From NCBI GenBank assembly GCA_937967375.1, contig CALCJF010000067.1:1-10323 (forward strand): DNA of 10,323 bases. The letters run 5' to 3'. The stretch's first letter is position 1, and the number at the start of each line of letters is the position of its first letter. Of the stretch, positions 5,352 through 10,323 are shown in pieces. Position numbers and translations under genes: made by a program. The notes under the pieces were generated by a model, which did no database searches, was not told the DNA's origin, and worked only from the letters and a program-made list of their open reading frames with translations. This DNA is from an uncultured Leucobacter sp. (GTDB taxonomy: Bacteria > Actinomycetota > Actinomycetes > Actinomycetales > Microbacteriaceae).

Positions 5352-8300
5352 ATGAGATTTGGGGTGGGTATGAAACTGCGGGAGTTCCGTGAGATTCTGC
5401 GTCGCGGCAAGGCCGACAACGCACTGATTCGTGTGCTTGCGGGTGGCCTTGCGGCGTTGCTCGTCGGCAGCGTACTGGTGGGCCAGGGTGCGGCATTGCC
5501 CGCATCGGCAGCCGAGGGCGCGTCGATTCTGATCAGCAAGACCGTGAACGACAAGAAAGCGGTGCGCGACCTGAGGCCGGGAGACTCGGTTACCTACCGA
5601 GTAGAGTTTCTCGCCAACGACGAAGACGCAGACGGCCCAGCGGTCGTAGTTGATGAGTTGCCCGCCGCATTCGCTGGCTGGCAGGTCAGCGATCTCGTCG
5701 CTACGTTCAACAGTCAGCGCGCCGGGGTGAGCCTCGATCTACCAGGCATTACCTCGGGTGATTCACCCGCGCTGCCGCTGAGCGGCACCCTGCCGACCGA
5801 CCCTTCGCAGTTGAAGATCACCGTCGGCGTCGCGCTGCCCGTGCAGGCGGGTGCCGGCAACACTGAAGGCACCGGAATCCCCACGGGCGCCCAGGGGGTG
5901 CTCGAGTACACACTCACCGTGCCCAGCGATCTCGATCCCTCCGATCCGATCCTGCGTACTGACCTCACCAACACGGCGACCTTCACCGCGAAAGCAGGCG
6001 AGCAGCCGCTGAGCACGTCATCAAGCGCGATCATCGAGATCGACAACCCGATTGCGGTCGATGTGACCCCGGCGAAAAGCTGGACGCCTTCGGCCCAGAG
6101 CTTTCAGCCCGGGGCGACTTCGACCATCAGCATCGGTGCAACCCAGGCCTCGAACGTGAACGCGAGTGCGCTCCGCCTGCAGGATCCTGCTGACCCAGCG
6201 CTCGCCCCCGACGGCGCAGATTCGCTGCCAGCCGCGAACCCCTTCAACTTCGTTGACTTCGCAGGCTTCTCCGCTCCGGCGGACCCGACTACCAATCTTC
6301 CGACCGGTGCCGATTCTGCTGAGGTAGAGGTCTATCGTTTCAACGGCAACACCTGGAACTGGGAAGCCTGGAGTAGCGCGACCCCGAACAGCGAGATCGC
6401 AGGCGTGCGCATCGCATACCTCTCTTCGGCCGATGGGATCGTGCCGCGCGCAACGGTGAATCAGGGATTCTCGGTTGTGCAGCGCGCGACGAACCTGACC
6501 ACCGGCAAGAGCATCTCGGAGGGCTGGAGCGCGAAGAATGAAGTGCTTGCTACCGTCGAGGTTCCCGACCAGGAGCCAGTGGCAAAGCGCGCTGAGGCTA
6601 ACTTCGAGGTTGCTCCCGAATCGATTGACGTGGCTGCGCAAAAGCGTTTCTATGCGCTGCCAAGCGGAGCGGAAACCACGAACCTCACCGGCGTGACCGC
6701 GGGTGACAGCGTCGGCGTAGTGCTGCGCGCGAAGAACTCCGATGCGCCGCTCAGCACGACACTCGATAGCCTGACGATCGTTGAGCCAGGAAACGGTTCG
6801 AACGCAGAGTTTCTCGGCGCGAACCTGCAGTTCGCCGGGTTCGATAACGCTAACCTCGCTGCAGTCTGGCCGGCTGGGGCGACCGGGGCGACGATCACCT
6901 GGCTTCACGCCGACGGCCCGACTGCCGTGACCGTCGACGCGGGAGACCCGCTCCCTGCACCTCCAGCGGGCAAGACGATCACCGGGTTCACGGTTTCTTA
7001 CCAGGGATCGATTGCCGCTGGCGCGACAGCCGAGGTCAGGTATCAGATCAAGACCAGCGCCGATGCAAGCTTCGTCGCGCCAGGCAATACAGTCGGGCCG
7101 CTGCGCAACAATATTGATGTGACTGGTACCCGGCAGGGGCTCGACGATAAGTCGGCGACTGCGCGGGCAGATCTGTCGCTCGTTGCACCCCGAATCGATG
7201 TCAATATTGACAAGCGAGTAGGCCCTGGCACTGTGGTGCCCGGCCAAGACGTGGTGGTGCAGCTCGATACCGTGGTCAAAACCGGCGGAGGCCGCACCAA
7301 GCCAACCGAGATTGTTGTCGAGGATGCTTGGGGCGGTGCCGATACGTTCTGGGATGCGTTCGACGCGGAGCAGATTCTGCCCCCTATCAGCAGGCCGGTG
7401 AACAACGGTGACCCCGCGACTCGCGCGGATCTGAGCATCTACTACCGTGATGCCGCAGGCGACTGGGTGGCGACGCCACTCGCAACAAACCCCGACGAGA
7501 GCGACACGATCAATGTGCCTGCCGGCGCCACTGGCGTGCGCTTCGTCTACACCAACACGAGCGGTCTTTCGCAGACCACCTACGTGAAGCCCAACATCTC
7601 GTTCGTTGCTCGCGACACGCTCCGAAGCGACCCCGGGCAGTCAACCGCGACAAGTTTCGACCGGGCAGAACTCTACAAGAACGTCGCGACGGCGAAGGGG
7701 ACGGGCCAGCTTGACGACCGCGTCGTAACCGGAACCGACGACGACAACGAGAACGTTGGTATTCGCGGTGACGAGGGCGGCCCCGGCCCCGGCACCGGCA
7801 TGTGGGCAGATAAGGCCTGGGCAAACGACGTGCTGACCTCTCAGTCGGCAGCGACTACCTCGACCCTGCAGCGATGGGCCTCGACCGAGGCAGGGTATGC
7901 GACGGTGCAGTTGCAAGACCCGGCTTCGCCCAGTGCGAGTGGCGCAGGCACGGTCTTCGAAGCGTTCAACCTGACGCATGTGCGTCCGATCAAGATCAGC
8001 GGTTCAGCAGGAGATGGCACGGTCGATCCTCGCCTGCGCTGGGATCTCGTGACCGACGTGCAACTGTTCGACGGGAATGACTGGACGAGTGTCACCCCGG
8101 TGCCCGGCGGAAACTGGATGGACGGCAACGGCTTCAAGGGGTACTCCCTGACCTCCGACCAGCAGCAGTCGACCGTAGGTGTGCGTCTCGTGCTCGCCGA
8201 GAACACCGTAGCTCGTGACGCGGCCGCGGCGGCGGGCGACCTCACCGCACCAAAGGCTGGCACCGGTGTGTCAGCTTCGGCAGACATTCGCTCGTTCCGC

Positions 8301-10323
8301 CTCGACTGGCAGCTTCGCGATACTGCGCGCACGGCCGACGGCAGCCTGAAATGGGTGAAAGAGAAGAACACGTCGTTCAACTGCGCGGGTGCAGCGACCG
8401 GTTGCGTCGATAACGTATTCGCCGCAACGGGCATCCGTGCAGACGGCACCTCCGATACTGACACGGCGAACGACACCATTCAACTGCTCGACGGCACGAC
8501 GAACGTCGATCTGGTGAAGCAGGTGCAGCTGATCGACGCCGCGAGCGGCCAGCCGATAGGCACTCCCGGCGACAGCGTAAGCATGGTCGTGCCGAATCCA
8601 GGTGAGCTTGCCGCGCAGGATTACCCACGGGCGCGCTACACCCTGACGGCAACGAACTCTTCGACGGTTCCGGCAGGCGCCCGGGGAACGATGAAGCTCG
8701 CGAAGCTCCGCCTGACCGACACGAGCGGTCCCGGCGATGTAGACATCGACGCGAGCCAGTTCGCGGGTCGAAACTATGCTGATGAGACCTCGTCTCCCGG
8801 CAATCACTTCGATACCTTTAACCTGACGGGAGTGAGCTACGGCCCTCTTCCCGCGTACATCGATACCGCTGAGAGCACGGTCGAACTGTGGATCTTCAAC
8901 GGCACGCCTACGGGGGAGCAGCGACTGTTTACCCTGCAGCAGGTGCTCGACTCCGATCCCGCGTTCACTGCGTTGCTGCCGAGCGTTATCGGCATCTCGA
9001 CGACGTTCTCGAGCACCGATCCCGAGCATACGGGCAACAAGATTGTCGTCGGCGCCGAGTTCGTCACACACCTCGACGTGCAGATGCGCCAGACCTCGCG
9101 TCTGACGGGTGAACCGATCGAGGGCGGCGATCTCGTTTCGCGTGAGACAGTGCCGAACGAGGCGGTCGCGCGCGGCTGGGACGCGGTGGTAGACCCCGCG
9201 ACGCAGCCCACTGACATCGACAACGCGAACGTGCAGCTCAGCCAGGCGAGTGTTCGCGTCGGGCTCCAGAAGCAGGTCTCTGTGCAGCACGGCTCGGCCA
9301 GCGATGACACGATCTACGAGACTGATCCGTCGGCACCGATTAATGTGCTGCTGACGGCCACGCCAAACGGCTCCACTGCGCCGCTGAACACTCTGCGCAT
9401 TGAGGATGACAGCGAATCGTTCTGGAATCGTTTCGAGTTCGTCTCTTTCGGTTCCGTCGTGAACCCGACAGATGCCGACACCGCCGGCCTGCAGGTGAAG
9501 GTCAATGGTGCGTGGGTGGCATACTCGACGTTCTCGGCCGACCCCGCCGCAGACCTCACCAAGATCGATGGTGTCGCCGTCGACTTCTCGAGAGCCGAGG
9601 GCAACGGGCTCTTCCCGCAGGGCGCAAGCTCGTGGAGCGCCTCATGGGGCACCGCACAGCTGCCCTTCACGGTGAAGCTTCGCCCCGGTGTGAGCGTCGA
9701 CTGGGGCGACGATAGCGAGCAGAACACTGCGAGCACGCACGCTCAGAACGAGCAGTACGGCGAAGCCTCCGACACGGCAGAAGGCGAGGTGCTCTTCTCC
9801 GAAGGCACGCACTCCCTTCGCGTCGTGAAGCGGGCGCCAAATGACACCGGAACGCACCAGGTCGATCCGCTTGTCGCGCTGCCTTGGCAGCTCGTGTTCA
9901 CAAACACGGGCAGCGGCTACCTGCCCATCACCAGTGTGACCGACGAACTCCCGGCCTCGTTGAGCTGGGACGGTGAGGCCGTCACCTTCTCGGCAACCCC
10001 CGGAACCTCCGGAAAGAGTGGGCTGACCGCTGACCCGGCCCAGATCGGTGTTGAGCTCTCTGATGACGGTCGATCGCTCGTCTTTACCTGGCCAGCTGGC
10101 CAGCGGATGGAGCCGGGTGAGTCAATGACCATCGGTCTTGGGCTGATCCTGCAGCCACTTCCGACCGGCCAGCAGGCAACCAACTCGGTTGTCGTGCGTG
10201 CCGGGGTGCCACTGGATTCTTGCGAGCAGCCGAGAGACTTCGGTCAGCAACCGCAGACGCCAGCCGCGGCGAACGAGTGCTCGAACACCAACTTCGTGCA
10301 GCCTCGTGCCGGCACCGTGGTCG
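5352..10323 (+). CDS. Giant secreted surface protein of repeated DUF11-like/beta-sandwich modules, 3' end outside the window
   Basis: One open frame of 1,657 complete codons reaches the right edge without a stop. Residues 1-53 look like a signal peptide: a basic start (FREILRRGKADNALIR), a hydrophobic core at about 28-48 and a likely cut after ALPASA. The rest is Asp/Thr/Ala-rich with few cysteines, as in Gram-positive surface proteins. A DUF11-like domain follows the signal (about 57-233, with KTVNDKK, RPGDSVTY and VVVDELPAAF). Six related modules have an Lx[IV]x[DE] strand near residues 274, 474, 654, 852, 1119 and 1348, and a typical DUF11-like domain begins near 1487 (VVKRAPN, then FTNTGSGYLPITSVTDELP). 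A role as adhesin, fimbrial or wall-anchored protein is inferred; an LPXTG motif, if present, lies past the window. ATG 5352 is taken as start (GGGAG at 5336-5340, an 11-nt spacer); ATG 5370 is in frame and also possible. It is divergent from the fused sigma factor gene, 274 bp away. Confidence 0.88.
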   Translation, partial: MRFGVGMKLREFREILRRGKADNALIRVLAGGLAALLVGSVLVGQGAALPASAAEGASILISKTVNDKKAVRDLRPGDSVTYRVEFLANDEDADGPAVVVDELPAAFAGWQVSDLVATFNSQRAGVSLDLPGITSGDSPALPLSGTLPTDPSQLKITVGVALPVQAGAGNTEGTGIPTGAQGVLEYTLTVPSDLDPSDPILRTDLTNTATFTAKAGEQPLSTSSSAIIEIDNPIAVDVTPAKSWTPSAQSFQPGATSTISIGATQASNVNASALRLQDPADPALAPDGADSLPAANPFNFVDFAGFSAPADPTTNLPTGADSAEVEVYRFNGNTWNWEAWSSATPNSEIAGVRIAYLSSADGIVPRATVNQGFSVVQRATNLTTGKSISEGWSAKNEVLATVEVPDQEPVAKRAEANFEVAPESIDVAAQKRFYALPSGAETTNLTGVTAGDSVGVVLRAKNSDAPLSTTLDSLTIVEPGNGSNAEFLGANLQFAGFDNANLAAVWPAGATGATITWLHADGPTAVTVDAGDPLPAPPAGKTITGFTVSYQGSIAAGATAEVRYQIKTSADASFVAPGNTVGPLRNNIDVTGTRQGLDDKSATARADLSLVAPRIDVNIDKRVGPGTVVPGQDVVVQLDTVVKTGGGRTKPTEIVVEDAWGGADTFWDAFDAEQILPPISRPVNNGDPATRADLSIYYRDAAGDWVATPLATNPDESDTINVPAGATGVRFVYTNTSGLSQTTYVKPNISFVARDTLRSDPGQSTATSFDRAELYKNVATAKGTGQLDDRVVTGTDDDNENVGIRGDEGGPGPGTGMWADKAWANDVLTSQSAATTSTLQRWASTEAGYATVQLQDPASPSASGAGTVFEAFNLTHVRPIKISGSAGDGTVDPRLRWDLVTDVQLFDGNDWTSVTPVPGGNWMDGNGFKGYSLTSDQQQSTVGVRLVLAENTVARDAAAAAGDLTAPKAGTGVSASADIRSFRLDWQLRDTARTADGSLKWVKEKNTSFNCAGAATGCVDNVFAATGIRADGTSDTDTANDTIQLLDGTTNVDLVKQVQLIDAASGQPIGTPGDSVSMVVPNPGELAAQDYPRARYTLTATNSSTVPAGARGTMKLAKLRLTDTSGPGDVDIDASQFAGRNYADETSSPGNHFDTFNLTGVSYGPLPAYIDTAESTVELWIFNGTPTGEQRLFTLQQVLDSDPAFTALLPSVIGISTTFSSTDPEHTGNKIVVGAEFVTHLDVQMRQTSRLTGEPIEGGDLVSRETVPNEAVARGWDAVVDPATQPTDIDNANVQLSQASVRVGLQKQVSVQHGSASDDTIYETDPSAPINVLLTATPNGSTAPLNTLRIEDDSESFWNRFEFVSFGSVVNPTDADTAGLQVKVNGAWVAYSTFSADPAADLTKIDGVAVDFSRAEGNGLFPQGASSWSASWGTAQLPFTVKLRPGVSVDWGDDSEQNTASTHAQNEQYGEASDTAEGEVLFSEGTHSLRVVKRAPNDTGTHQVDPLVALPWQLVFTNTGSGYLPITSVTDELPASLSWDGEAVTFSATPGTSGKSGLTADPAQIGVELSDDGRSLVFTWPAGQRMEPGESMTIGLGLILQPLPTGQQATNSVVVRAGVPLDSCEQPRDFGQQPQTPAAANECSNTNFVQPRAGTVV

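Noticed and set aside
6021..7247. 408-codon open frame on the minus strand inside the giant surface protein gene
   Set aside because: It is Arg/Ala/Gly-rich with no recognisable domain and lies opposite a clear secreted-protein frame with repeated modules. Long antisense frames are common in GC-rich genes.
8271..9290. 339-codon open frame on the minus strand
   Set aside because: It is an antisense shadow of the surface protein gene, with a composition rich in Arg and His and no family motif.

Overview
The window is high-GC DNA with dense coding. It has GC-rich third codon positions, GTG/TTG starts, a twin-arginine lipoprotein, a DUF11-type surface protein and an ECF sigma factor fused to its own anti-sigma region. 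Together these point to an actinobacterium, most likely a Microbacteriaceae-type organism. That placement is inferred from gene types and composition, because no rRNA or other phylogenetic marker is present.

Layout. (1) Bases 1-203 hold no gene. They carry two tandem copies of a 59-bp palindromic repeat and a strong two-part terminator hairpin. (2) Bases 204-1373 (minus) encode a Tat-exported, lipid-anchored substrate-binding protein of the polyamine (PotD) type. Its terminator lies directly downstream, and no permease or ATPase gene is visible. (3) A 269-bp divergent control region with short direct and inverted repeats separates it from a plus-strand pair: an XRE-cupin regulator of the PuuR type (1643-2215) and, 2 bp later, a YihY/BrkB-family membrane protein (2218-3195). 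(4) Converging on these, 3215-5077 (minus) encodes one polypeptide that joins an ECF-type sigma factor, a zf-HC2-like anti-sigma zinc motif, hydrophobic membrane segments, a Pro-rich stalk and a four-Cys domain that is probably extracytoplasmic. (5) Divergent from it, 5352 to the right edge (plus) is an uninterrupted frame of more than 1,657 codons. It encodes a giant secreted surface protein of repeated beta-sandwich-like modules, and its C-terminus lies outside the window.

How the parts may work together. The first half looks like a polyamine or similar uptake locus, with a lipoprotein receptor and a divergently encoded cupin-sensor regulator. The second half looks like a cell-surface signalling locus: a membrane-tethered sigma factor back-to-back with a giant envelope protein that could be its target or the thing it monitors. 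The gene structures are read directly from sequence. The regulatory links are inferred from position.
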